Origin: Isoetes taiwanensis
Taxonomy: Eukaryota > Streptophyta > Lycopodiopsida > Isoetales > Isoetaceae
Direction: 5' to 3'
Assembly (NCBI GenBank): GCA_021234155.1
Contig: JAJEKV010000025.1
Coordinates: 3,807,773 to 3,871,772 of the forward strand
DNA length: 64,000 bases
Part shown: positions 11,051-20,230 of the stretch, piece by piece
How positions within the stretch are numbered: position 1 is the first letter of the stretch
Layout of the letters: each line of letters starts with the position of its first letter
Made by a program: the position numbers and the translations under genes
Notes under the pieces: model-generated
What the model saw: only the letters and a program-made list of their open reading frames with translations
Databases searched by the model: none
Told to the model about the DNA's origin: nothing

Positions 11051-12384
11051 ATGCCACGCTTCAAGCTGACCGTCGACCTAAAGAAGATGAGTGTCTTCCA
11101 ACTGTATAGCGTCTTAGTGGACTATCTTTCGAAGGAGGACCCCCTGGTCGACACTACCCTCAACCTTTTGGTGAAGCACTTCATTGAAGGCCGTAGAATT
11201 CCTTATCCCATTTTTCATTTCAATGATCGCTTCCTCATGAAGCTTAACGAAGCCCACCAATCCTATACTCTTGTAGAGCAGCCTGACCAAGCCTGGGCCT
11301 TCGTCAAGTTTTACCCATTAGAGGTCGAGGAGGAAGATCCCGAAGAGCCTATTCGGAGAGAGGCCCAGCGGATTCAGCACCTTGCCAGAGTAGAGGACCT
11401 TCAACAAATAGCTGGGGCCCTACCAGAAGAACGGGCCAGTGGGTTTTACTACCTTGGGGAAGGCCATGTAATTATGTACAGGACCACTACTATCTCCCCA
11501 CCTTCTTCTGGAACGAGGATCTGCATGCTTTTGTTTTTGAGAATGTTCCACCTAGCTTCACCCAAGATCGTATGGAGTTGGTACAAGCAGACATGCGGGC
11601 TCGCCCGGCCCGGTCCCATACAGAGATCGCCCGGTGCCTACAAGCGCGTTTGGATAAAGAAGCTCGAGCTGCTGAGAGAGAGAGGCTTCGCAAGGAAGGG
11701 GAAGATAGCCAGAACCAACAGAGCGGGAATCAACAGGTGGATCAACAGGACGACCAGCAGGTTGATCAGCAGCAGGATCAAGGTGTTGGTCAGAATGTCG
11801 ACCATCAGGGAGACCAGAACATGGGTGATAACGTAAATCAACCGGTAGATCCGCAGGGAAGCCCCAAGAACAGGAAGCATAGTGAGAGGGGTAACAGAAC
11901 ATTGAAGAGGAAGAACACCAAACCCGTTAAGGGAGGTGTGGGTTACAAGACCCGTCTGCAGGAGAACGCCGCCATTGCCAAGAAGACATCGGCTCAGAGA
12001 CGGGAGCAGATTGTTCAGCGGGCAAAGCACCCAACAACCGGCGGGAAATCCATTCCGTCGCTCAGGGCAACCCTCAAGCCACGGAAGCCCCACAGATATC
12101 GACCGGGCACAGTAGCACTTCGGGAGATACGTAAGTATCAGAAGTCTACTGAGCCATTGATTCGTCGGCTTCCCTTCCAGCGGCTTGTACGGGGAATTGC
12201 CCAAGACTTTAAAACCGACCTGAGGTTCCAAGCTTTTGCAATCCTCGCACTCCAGGAGGCTGCAGAGGCTTACCTCATCGAACTCTTGAGCGACGCCAAC
12301 CTTTGCGCCATACACGCAAAGAGGGTTACCATCATGCCCAAGGACCTCCAGCTAGCACGAAGGATCCGAGGGGAGTTTCGGTGA
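11051..12384 (+). CDS. Retrotransposon ORF1: novel N-terminal domain fused to a histone H3 fold
   Basis: Start chosen at ATG 11051 (context GACCATGCC). The N-terminal part (to about 11460) is an unrecognised, mostly helical, acidic domain beginning [20 protein letters not shown]. One frameshift between about 11440 and 11479 moves reading to the frame that continues to the TGA at 12382-12384. Then follow a charged helix, a Gln/Asp-rich linker (about 11713-11870) and a Lys/Arg-rich segment. The last 99 codons (about 12085-12381) match histone H3 residues 37-135 without a gap. [49 protein letters not shown] and [16 protein letters not shown] are all recognisable. Tetramer-interface residues equivalent to Cys110, His113, Asp123 and Arg129 are kept; changes include L60P, K64R, E73G, E105S and an FR end. 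The loop 1 length is canonical, so it is H3/H3.3-like rather than CENH3. The role is unknown; nucleosome binding or packaging is inference. Confidence 0.85.
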
Positions 12385-12542
12385 CTAGGCGATCGTTTTT
12401 TTTCCCTGTTGTATAATTATTGTAACTTATCTATGTACTGTTCCCATTTTTGGAGGCTGTGAATATAAAAATATCTTTTTGAATATAAATTATTAATTAA
12501 ATAATAAATTTTAATAATAATTTTGGGAAACGTGCCGAAAAG

Positions 12543-12550
12543 TATAAAAA
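12543..12550 (+). promoter_or_regulatory. TATA box upstream of retrotransposon ORF2
   Basis: TATAAAAA lies 88 bases before the ATG at 12631, inside an AT-rich stretch following ORF1. It suggests that ORF2 can be transcribed separately from the LTR transcript. Chance occurrence in AT-rich DNA is possible. Confidence 0.4.
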
Positions 12551-12630
12551 CCCCTTTTTGGCCATTAGGGTTTCATTTTCCTTTCTTGTTTTCAGCGCCT
12601 CCTTTCTCCTCCTTTGCGCTTCCACCCCTC

Positions 12631-14019
12631 ATGGCTCGCCCAACCTTGCAGCAGTGGTATATGGACGGAGAGCATTGGGATCCTGCAGTTCCCTTTGATC
12701 TTCTTCACCCCTACCTGCTCCAGCGGGTAGATCTTGTCTCCAACATGCAGGTGCACCCAGACTATGCTGCCTTCCTTCAGTTTTTCCATGAGGAGATTGT
12801 ACCTGCTTGCGTCTCCAATGAAGACGACACACAACTCTATCTCGGCGTCCACACTTTGCTCGAGATGCTAGGCAATGATGAGCACGCCCGGAATGTCCTC
12901 AAGGGCATAAGAAGGAGGGGGACTGACCTTCCTATTGTTACAATAGAATGGGAAACTTATTTTGAGGCCCGATTCGCACTGGCCATCATCATGGACCAGT
13001 ATATTGAGGATGAGGAGATAGCTGCGGAGCAATCCTCTACGCCTGTACCTCCTGACTCGGAAGACGGCGAAGTCGTCGATGAGCAGGATTTTATTAGGTG
13101 GAAGGAACTTGCTACTGAAGCTCCTGCCAGCCGACAGAAAGGCCTCAAGCTCGAAGGGCTAAACCTTCTTCCTTCAGTACTCTTGAATAACCAAGAGTAC
13201 CTGATTTTTGAGGACATTATGTGGGCCTACCGTGTCATTACGGGGATCCGCCGCAAGAAGATAGAGGTCCTCTATGACCTTGCAGAGTATTGCCAAGATG
13301 ACTTCATCGACTTTACCACACCGATTGTGTATCCCTCACCAGTGGAGAACTTATTGGCATATCAGCCCGAAGAACAAGAGCCCGTTGAGACTCTTTTGTC
13401 ACTTCGCCAGTTCTTACTTAGTGACACACCACAGCCTCCAGAGGAGCATTTTGCGGCTCAGATCCGACCCCCTCTCGCAGACCCGCCCTTGCAAGTCACC
13501 ATGGGAACGGTGGGTCAGGACGAAGAAGACCTTTGGGACACCAAGGTCAGCCTTAAGGATGATAAGGAAGAAGAAGAGGAGGAGAAGATCCCCGCGAACT
13601 TGGAAAAGGAAGCGGAGACCTCCAGAGATCCTCAGATTAGGGCAATGGGCAACCATGTGCCCCGATTCTTTCTCTCAGCCTTCCGGCAAGGAGAGGTGTT
13701 GTTCTTCTCCAAGAACCTAGGGCCTTCTTCTGCAGCTTCTTGGTGGGCGCTCCGAGCCTTATCGACTTCAGCGGGCCATAAGAAGATTGATTATCATGCC
13801 ACCACCATAACTTTGGTCCGTAGGGATTTGGCTATAGCAGCATTGGGTGATGTGGCGGGCTGCGCTAATATGCGCCTCCTTGTGGCGGCACCCTTGGCTA
13901 CTTGTTTACCCCCAGAGGCAGCAGCTCGAGCCACCCTTTCCGCTAGCCCCAGTGCCACTTTGATGCGCTACCGTCCACCTCCTCAGCCTATGGACGAAGA
14001 CGAGCGACCCAGTTCTTAA
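12631..14019 (+). CDS. Retrotransposon ORF2, unknown acidic protein
   Basis: The frame is open from 12523, but the first ATG in good position is 12631 (MARPTLQQWYMDGEHWDPAV), giving about 462 residues. The upstream part of the open frame is pyrimidine-rich leader. The protein is helical and acidic, with an EDEEIAAEQSS segment, a run of six Glu near its middle, and a Pro/Asp tail (PPPQPMDEDERPSS). No zinc finger, protease, polymerase or histone fold is seen. It lies between the H3-fusion ORF and gag, a position where most Ty3/gypsy elements carry nothing. The frame is uninterrupted over 1.4 kb, in contrast to gag-pol, which suggests coding constraint until recently. Function not known. Confidence 0.7.
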   Translation: MARPTLQQWYMDGEHWDPAVPFDLLHPYLLQRVDLVSNMQVHPDYAAFLQFFHEEIVPACVSNEDDTQLYLGVHTLLEMLGNDEHARNVLKGIRRRGTDLPIVTIEWETYFEARFALAIIMDQYIEDEEIAAEQSSTPVPPDSEDGEVVDEQDFIRWKELATEAPASRQKGLKLEGLNLLPSVLLNNQEYLIFEDIMWAYRVITGIRRKKIEVLYDLAEYCQDDFIDFTTPIVYPSPVENLLAYQPEEQEPVETLLSLRQFLLSDTPQPPEEHFAAQIRPPLADPPLQVTMGTVGQDEEDLWDTKVSLKDDKEEEEEEKIPANLEKEAETSRDPQIRAMGNHVPRFFLSAFRQGEVLFFSKNLGPSSAASWWALRALSTSAGHKKIDYHATTITLVRRDLAIAALGDVAGCANMRLLVAAPLATCLPPEAAARATLSASPSATLMRYRPPPQPMDEDERPSS

Positions 14020-14204
14020 ATGATTATATTATGCATTTTGTATTTAAAATAGTTGTAAAATTTGGATTGGTAACTTCTTCAGTCATTTTATCAGTCATGA
14101 TATGTCATCCTTTATGATTTGTGTCTATTGTATCAATGAATACATAATGCTAAAAATAATTTTGAATAAATCTCTTCCATGATGCATCATTATATCTCCT
14201 GGAA

Positions 14205-14702
14205 TTGTTTAGTGCTATATATCCATTCTGCCGTTTTGCAGAAGAAACACTAGAGGAGTACGAAGAGAGAATCACCGACCAGATATTGAGGGATGATCAA
14301 GGGCCTCCTGAACAAGATTATGGCCAAAGATACGGAGAGTATCCGGAACGAGAGATTGGAGATGAGATGGATGAACCTGCAGAGCCAGAAGAACCTTATG
14401 ATCCAGACAAGGGGATGGAAATAGTTACCCTCCTCCGGGAACGGGCCTTTGACGACCTGAAACGGACCCTTTGCCACACATGGGACTATTGGAATATGTC
14501 CAGACACGAAGCTTTCGAGGATGCCAACGACCATCTGTGGCAAATCTTCTACGCATTAAGGAGGCTTTTCAACCTCCTCATCATTAGCCCCACCTGGGAT
14601 TACCAACCTGTTATTGTCCAGGCCTGGGCATGTTACAAGCTCGTCAGAGCTGTACGTGAAAGTGTTCGTTATTCTGTTATGTACCCTTTTGCGAACCCCT
14701 AG
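14205..14702 (+). CDS. Retrotransposon ORF3, unknown; probably a spliced exon
   Basis: The coding part probably begins after a TTTTGCAG acceptor ending at about 14240 (EETLEEYEERITDQILRDDQ) and runs to the stop at 14700-14702. It has an acidic first half with DEMDEPAEPEEPYDPDKGME and a helical Trp/Tyr-rich second half (HTWDYWNMSRHEAFEDANDH, LRRLFNLLIISPTWDYQPVI). No family recognised. The ATG at 14205 lies in what looks like intron sequence. It may be spliced to ORF2 or to the gag exon starting near 14974, where a pyrimidine/AG acceptor (CAATATAG) also occurs. Confidence 0.5.
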   Translation: MFSAIYPFCRFAEETLEEYEERITDQILRDDQGPPEQDYGQRYGEYPEREIGDEMDEPAEPEEPYDPDKGMEIVTLLRERAFDDLKRTLCHTWDYWNMSRHEAFEDANDHLWQIFYALRRLFNLLIISPTWDYQPVIVQAWACYKLVRAVRESVRYSVMYPFANP

Positions 14703-14935
14703 GTCCGGACCCTCCAGTTTTGTTTTGCTATGTTTCAGTGTGACTAAGAAAGTGGCCCATGTATAAAAAGCCACTTGTATATTACTTAACTTTAAGTTGA
14801 TAACTATCTTCAGTGTGAAGTTCTGCAATGTAACAGTGTTTTGACTTATAATCGAAATCTTTTCTCTGGTCTTCTCTTATTCACTCTTACTTCAGTACTA
14901 CCCAAAAATGATCTTGTTGTGAGACTTGATGTTGA

Positions 14936-16448
14936 TTGAAATTCTGCTTATATCTTGTTATGCTCAATATAGACGGTGCACGCAACACCGCCTGGCAGAC
15001 ACCCTCAAATGCCAGTAGGTTAACACCCGAACAGGAACTGATGTTAATGAAAAGGCAGCTAGGCGAGTTACAGGCCTATATGTTGCATGCCAATCCACCC
15101 CAGCATATTCAAGAGGACGGACCGGAATTACCACAACCGCCACCAAGTCCACCTACACAGCAGCCGTCCCCACCGGAGACTAGCCCTGCACCTGTAAAGA
15201 GGAGGCCCCATGCCAAACATCGTCGGAGCTCCTCCAAGGATAGCGCCACCTCCTCGCACTCGGCCACTTCGGTGTCCTCTGAGTCGTCTGCATCATCTGG
15301 TGACCATACAAAGCGCCGGGACAAGGAGTACCGTAAAACGGTTGACACGGCCATAACTAGTATATGGAAGAATAGGAAACTGACCCAGTTTGATGGAAAA
15401 TCTAGAGGTGGACTGAATGCAGAGTCCTGGCTCGACGAGATGAAGGAGTTTGGTCGTTCCTATGGCATGACAGAAAAGGATACAGAAGGTTGCTACCACA
15501 AATCTTACAGGGGCTGCCCGTATTTGGTGGAAGGGCTATGCCAGAGCCAAGCATCTGGACAGGAGCAGATGCAACTTTAGGAAATTCGCAAAGGCTTTTA
15601 AGTCGCATTATGTGCCTCGTGCGCACAAATGCCAACAGATCCAGACCTTCTACAGGTTAGAGCAGAAGGGGATGTCAGTTCAGGCCTACACTGATGAATT
15701 CATGCGCCTGAGGCTGTATGTACCAGGGATGAATGAAAAGAGGGCGGTGGAGGGCTACATTGAAGGGTTGGCCCCATCCATTAAACGACTGGTTAAGGCT
15801 ATAGACCCCAAGTCAGTTGCGGAAGCTGAGGCTAAGGCATTAAGCCTCGAGGAGGACACATCAAGGAACCAGTATCCGCGTCCTGCTCCTTACTCGCAGC
15901 CACGCCTGTCCACACCTTACAAACCCCGCTCACCAAGTCCGGGGCCCTCTCAGCAGAACTCTTATGGCCGCCAGGAAAAGAAAGTCACCTTCAGCACGCC
16001 CGATAAATCGAATAATGTCGGCAAGGAAGTTCGGAACCTTTTACAGTCTATTCCTAAAGAGGCTCGAGAACAGCTCCGCCGAGATAAGGCATGCTACAGG
16101 TGTATGCGACCCAGCCACTTTATGCAGAATTGTCCCTATGTCACGCAGACTGCCCAGCTGGCCATGGCCGACCTTGATTGGGATGATCTTGAGTCCACAC
16201 CACATGTCGAGGACGAGGCTCCCGAGTACATTCACGGTGCGTCTCATATTCTTGCAGCCATTGAAACTGGCAACGCTGAAAGTCAGCCTTCTGTTATTTC
16301 CACCATAGGCCAAGTAGACAGTAAGCCTTTCATAATTTTGATGGATACGAGTAGTACACATAATTTTGCTTCTCCTAGAATGGCCCAAGTATTGCAGCTT
16401 GAAACATTGAGATCCCGACCAAAGCCCACCACGCTTAGCCGCTGGTAA
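14936..16448 (+). pseudogene. gag: gag (capsid and zinc knuckle) plus N-terminal protease of the gypsy element
   Basis: First frame 14936-15580: a Gln/Pro/Ser-rich N-terminus (PPPSPPTQQPSPPETSP, a Ser-rich stretch), then the capsid start (LTQFDGKSRGGLNAESWLDE). A frameshift near 15500 moves to the frame of 15612-16448, which continues the capsid (QTFYRLEQKGMSVQAYTDEF). It then shows a CCHC knuckle, CYRCMRPSHFMQNC (CX2CX4HX4C, 16092-16133), and the retropepsin active-site region FIILMDTSSTHNF, where the family motif DTG is DTS. A second frameshift before 16453 carries the protease C-terminus (YDLIVGKEFL, 16453-16686). Gag forms the particle and binds RNA; the protease matures the polyprotein. 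Two frame breaks make it inactive as written. Confidence 0.8.
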
Positions 16449-16452
16449 GATC

Positions 16453-16686
16453 GTGCACACTCATGGCCGCCGCATTAACCTTAAGATGCTTGCCGTGCAC
16501 ATGCCGAAGTTAATGGACATTGGCAAATATGATCTTATTGTTGGTAAGGAATTTTTGGCATCTGCAAAGGCCAATATAGACTGCGAGAAACGTGAGGTTA
16601 CCTTCAACGCCGCCAATGGAGGCCGCGTGACTATAAAAGGTGATCCATTCAACCCTATTATGCGCCTATGTCCATCGACAGCTTAG
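16453..16686 (+). pseudogene. Retropepsin C-terminal part
   Basis: Continues the protease in a new frame: LMDIGKYDLIVGKEFLASAK fits the conserved ILG-type region after the flap in gypsy retropepsins. It stops at 16686, before the connector to reverse transcriptase. About 78 codons. Confidence 0.6.
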
Positions 16687-16759
16687 ATAAAGCTATACGC
16701 CAGAAAAGCTCCTTCAAGGTCATTAGACTTGCCTCCATTGAGTCGATGCTAAACGTAAG

Positions 16760-17345
16760 GTGTAATCGATACCTTGCCAGAGGGGATTGCTAACCTTCTC
16801 CGAGAATTTAGTGATCTTTTTCCAGATGAGATCCGGAAGCTTCCTCCTTTTAGAGGGGTAGAATGCGAGATAGCTTTGGAACCGTGCACTAAGCCTACCA
16901 AGAAGGCCCCTCAGACCTCAATGAGTCCTCCGTGAGTTGGCGAGCTTAAGAAGCAACTTCGGAGTTACTAAACCTAGGTTTCATTCGACCTAGTGTTTCG
17001 CCTTTTGGCGCCCCTATCCTTTTTGTTAAGAAAAAGGATGGCTCCTTGAGGATGTGTATTGATTATAGGCAGCTCAATAAGCATACCATCAAGAATCGCT
17101 ATGCTTTGCCTAGGCGTATGATCTAATGGACCAGGTTGCAAAAGGCCAAATATTTCTCAAAGATTGATTTACGCCCAGGATACCATCGATAAGGATAAAG
17201 GAGGAGGATATCCATAAGTCTGCTTTTCGCACTAGATATGGGCATTATGAGTTTACCGTTATGCCTTTTGGATTAACTAATGCCCCTGCAACTTTCATGC
17301 GGTTGATGAATGACGTCTTTCGCCATGATAGGTTCCTTGTAGATA
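16760..17345 (+). pseudogene. pol: Truncated reverse transcriptase of the gypsy element
   Basis: Across several frames one reads a gypsy RT N-terminus: LPDEIRKLPP-like lead, [20 protein letters not shown] then [27 protein letters not shown], and [16 protein letters not shown] just before 17345. The catalytic YxDD box that should follow is absent because the match ends at about 17345. RNase H and integrase are also absent. Frame breaks occur at about 16940, 17130 and 17190. The deletion joins RT to 3' untranslated element sequence (17345-17721), which has no recognisable gene. Confidence 0.8.
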
Positions 17346-17721
17346 AATTTTCTTTCATTTCTTATAGGGGGTGGTCCCTTCAACCACAATCTAATTATAT
17401 ATACTGATATAATCGACATGTGCGAGGCCGCTGAACAAAGACGTGACCTGCCCATGTTAGAGGGTTGCTGATGGCCCGAACTCTTCAGTTTTATTTTGTC
17501 TACACATCTTGTTTTGGTTGTTACTCTAATGTTGATATTGGACCTCGGTCCTTGAACTTGTTGATTATGATAATCATGTGAAATGCACCTCGGTGCTTGA
17601 ACTGTTTTCAACTTTAAAGCTTTTAATATATTACCTTCACAAATAAGGAATTATCTTTTTCCATAATGTATTTTTCCTATATTTGTAACTAACCCCAATG
17701 CTGCGGACAGCATTAATTTTT

Positions 17722-17734
17722 AAGGAGGGGAGAA
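17722..17734 (+). promoter_or_regulatory. Polypurine tract
   Basis: AAGGAGGGGAGAA directly abuts the 3' LTR start TGTGACG at 17735. This is the expected plus-strand primer site. Confidence 0.85.
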
Positions 17735-17877
17735 TGTGACGTTCCAAGTATTTATACGGTATACGTATAAATATATTGACACGTCACCCAGTATAGATAC
17801 GCCACCATGGGGTATGGTAACCTAGGGGGTTGACTTAAAAGGGACTAATTTAATCATTAAGGATAATAACCTATAAT
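17735..17877 (+). repeat. Truncated 3' LTR
   Basis: Matches the first 160 bases of the 5' LTR at 8650 with few differences, then ends at CTATAAT. The remaining 1.5 kb is missing and replaced by CTT/ATCTT-rich sequence, so target-site duplication cannot be tested. Confidence 0.85.
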
Positions 17878-17902
17878 CTTCTTATCTTATCTTATATATA
17901 TA

Positions 17903-17940
17903 TTACAAGAAATTTATCGCGGCGGCCAAGGCCGCCGCGA
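17903..17940. mobile_element. CACTA-like terminal sequence with GC-rich perfect palindrome
   Basis: TTACAAGAAATTTA resembles the CACTACAAGAAA start of CACTA transposons (the first bases differ). It is followed by a perfect inverted repeat, TCGCGGCGGCC (17917-17927), AA, GGCCGCCGCGA (17930-17940). At 18115 and 18163 a block AAAAATTCCATCATTGAGCA is repeated, as in subterminal repeats. The right end of such an element was not found. Confidence 0.4.
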
Positions 17941-19911
17941 ACATTTCTTTGGTTCCAAACCTGCATAGTTGGACTTGCTATTTAAATGAAATATTTAATA
18001 CTATTTTGCTAGTGGTCAAAGGCATCTATGTTAGATGCTTTTTATGATTCATGCTTATAGGCAAGGTCTATTTTTTAAAGCACTCTCAAACAACCTAAGG
18101 TGGCTATTCATGATTCTAAAAATTCCATCATTGAGCAAAAGCTAAGGTATTTATGCATGGTTTTAAAAATTCCATCATTGAGCAAATAAGTGGGTTGCCA
18201 CTAGATGTTGAATAGGGTTTATTGTTGGCAATTATATTGTTCTTGTGGTGCACGTGTAATGGCTTTTTAATCCTTAAAGCTAAATCAAGGGGTTGAGTTA
18301 CATGCTCAAAAACTGTGGGTATTGCAAAATTCTTTCGATTCTATTCCCGAGATCCATCGAAAGTCCTTGATGCTTTGAGATACCATGGCTCAATCTGACT
18401 CAAGCAAAAAAAAAAACCGCACAAATAAAACTCAAAACCCAAAATGAAGGGCTTGAAGTTGTGAAGCCTTACAACTCCTCAATAATCACGAGCAAATATT
18501 TTGAGTTATGCACAATGTATATTGAGGGCTTGGGCGTAGATCCGGATAATGCAATTTCTCTTTTTCTCTCTAACCGGCGCAAGTCGATCTAAAATTGGTC
18601 AATAGCAGTTGAAGACTGCAATGCTGCCCTGACTTCACAGCCAAACTGTACATAAGCCCTTCTTAGGTGTGCATATTCGTATTCAATAGTTGGTTTGTAG
18701 GAAGCCTTCAATGTTCTAATATTAGGTTATATTATGTGCTCAATGAGTGTTTTTTCTCTATAGTAGAGCAGTTCGTACTGTCCAACATAGTTAGAAAAAA
18801 ACAGTATCATTAATCGAAACCGATGCTAACATAAGTAACATTTTCTATGGCAGTGATTTTTGTTTATGTAGCCAAACAGATTCCCCGTGAAAAAGGCGGT
18901 CACTAAGCTACTTCTGTATGAAATAGTTCCTCAATTTCTTATCTGCTTTGTCAGTGTCTGAAGCCTAAGTGGCAGCACTCTTCTTTAGGAGCACACTTGG
19001 CAATTAGAACCTTGGTCACCTTAATGACTTTCATAGGCCGTTTCTAACGCCATAATCATAACCTTCTGGGACATTACAAACAATAAAGATTGCCCTGCTG
19101 CAGTATACCAAGCAATTCGTCACTAATACAATGAATTAAAATGGCACATCATCCGAGCAAAGAACCTGCAAGAAATACTATGTCAAGGCTTCAATAAGCT
19201 GTTTATAAATGTTTCAAATGATGGCACATATGCACAACAGCTCTAGTCAATTTATGGTTTAACCCAGGTTGCCTCCCATAACATTTGGGGGCAATCAACT
19301 TAAGGAGCCTACCTATTTGACGAGAGAAGCTACAAACTGATGCAAAGCTTACCAAAGGCTGTGCTTTACTATCATGTGAAGCTAATTTCCAAGATGCTCA
19401 GCAAACAACCAACATATATTCAGTAGAATTAAAACCTAGAGGCATTTCAAATCCTCCAAATGTTCTAAAATTGCTGAAAAGATCCTCTGGAACCAGTGAA
19501 ATCCCAGAGGAGATTAATGAATGAGCCATAAATATTCTAAAATCTAAATATTTCCCAATTCAATGTAGAAACGTAGAGGCATGCATTAAAATGTGTATGC
19601 TGCAAATGTTATCTTTCCGCGCCCTATAATGGAAATAACAAGTAAACTTCTATTCTAGCTAGTGTGACTATCTACAGCTCTCCCTAAAAGTCTCGTTCTG
19701 GGGTTGATTTGCTTATAATAAAGGCAAAGCAGGCTATTATTGATTCTGTGAGAGCAATACAAAAAGGAAAAGCAGGGAATGTTCAGCCCTTGGCAATTTC
19801 TAATCCTAACACTTCATTGCCATGCAAGAAGGTTAGATACATGCTGATTTGAAATACAGATACACAAAGTTAAAGAATCACAAACAGGAGAAAAAGACTA
19901 GTGACACACCA
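17941..19911. other. Non-coding stretch without recognised gene
   Basis: AT-rich, no long frame on either strand, no domain recognised. It contains the short direct repeat at about 18115/18163 noted with the CACTA-like end. Probably decayed transposon DNA. Confidence 0.4.
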
Positions 19912-20230
19912 TGCAGGTTGAGGCTAGCGTCTTTTGGTCAGCAATGATGTCGTGATCAGGGTAGCAATCACATCTATCACTGCCAGCATAACAAGTATTG
20001 ATGATGGATGCATTTATGACTTTTCTTCAGAAGAGTATAATCAACTAGTAGTATTATATTAGGATCTGAAGATGCATTCAAAAGTGGGCTGCAAATTCAC
20101 TGAATAAAATATTTGCTACCTCTGATACCATGCAGGTTGAAGCTAGCGTCTTTTACTCAGCAATGACGTCATGACCAGGTAGCAATCAAATCTACCACTG
20201 CCAGCACAGCAATGATTGATGATGGATGCA
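19912..20230 (-). mobile_element. TRIM/SMART-like miniature LTR retrotransposon
   Basis: Two direct repeats of about 100 bases lie at 19912-20012 and 20131-20230. On the minus strand each begins TGCATCCATC and ends CAACCTGCA, so they are TG...CA bounded like LTRs. Immediately after the minus-strand 5' repeat comes TGGTATCAGAGG (20130-20119), a primer-binding site for initiator tRNA-Met. The internal part is only about 118 bases and non-coding, ending in a purine-rich AGAAAAG before the second repeat. Total about 319 bases, in the size range of TRIM and SMART elements. No target-site duplication was found. Confidence 0.65.

Larger units (their letters stand above)
8650..17877 (+). mobile_element. 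Ty3/gypsy LTR retrotransposon with extra ORFs, deleted pol and truncated 3' LTR
   Basis: The 5' LTR starts at 8650 (TGTGGATCGTTCC) and the matching 3' LTR start is at 17735 (TGTGACGTTCC). The two share about 140 nearly identical bases, including CACGTCACCCAGTATAGATA, before the 3' copy stops at 17877. A primer-binding site for initiator tRNA-Met follows the 5' LTR, and a purine tract precedes the 3' LTR. Order inside: leader, H3-fusion ORF, two further ORFs, gag with zinc knuckle, protease, partial reverse transcriptase. The part of RT with the YxDD box, RNase H and integrase are missing, so the copy cannot move by itself. The integrase position cannot be checked; Ty3/gypsy is assigned from the RT and gag sequence. 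It is inserted in a MULE gene. Confidence 0.85.

Noticed and set aside
11558-12315. Minus-strand ORFs opposite the H3-fusion ORF
   Set aside because: Mirror of the Gln/Asp repeat and histone coding sequence; no independent support.
12085-12384. Centromeric H3 (CENH3)
   Set aside because: Loop 1 has canonical H3 length and the [11 protein letters not shown] sequence, and alpha-1 is canonical; CENH3 has a longer, divergent loop 1.
12085-12384. Ordinary host histone H3 gene or processed copy
   Set aside because: The H3 part is in frame with a long upstream coding region, lacks the H3 N-terminal tail and start, and lies between the primer-binding site and gag of the element.
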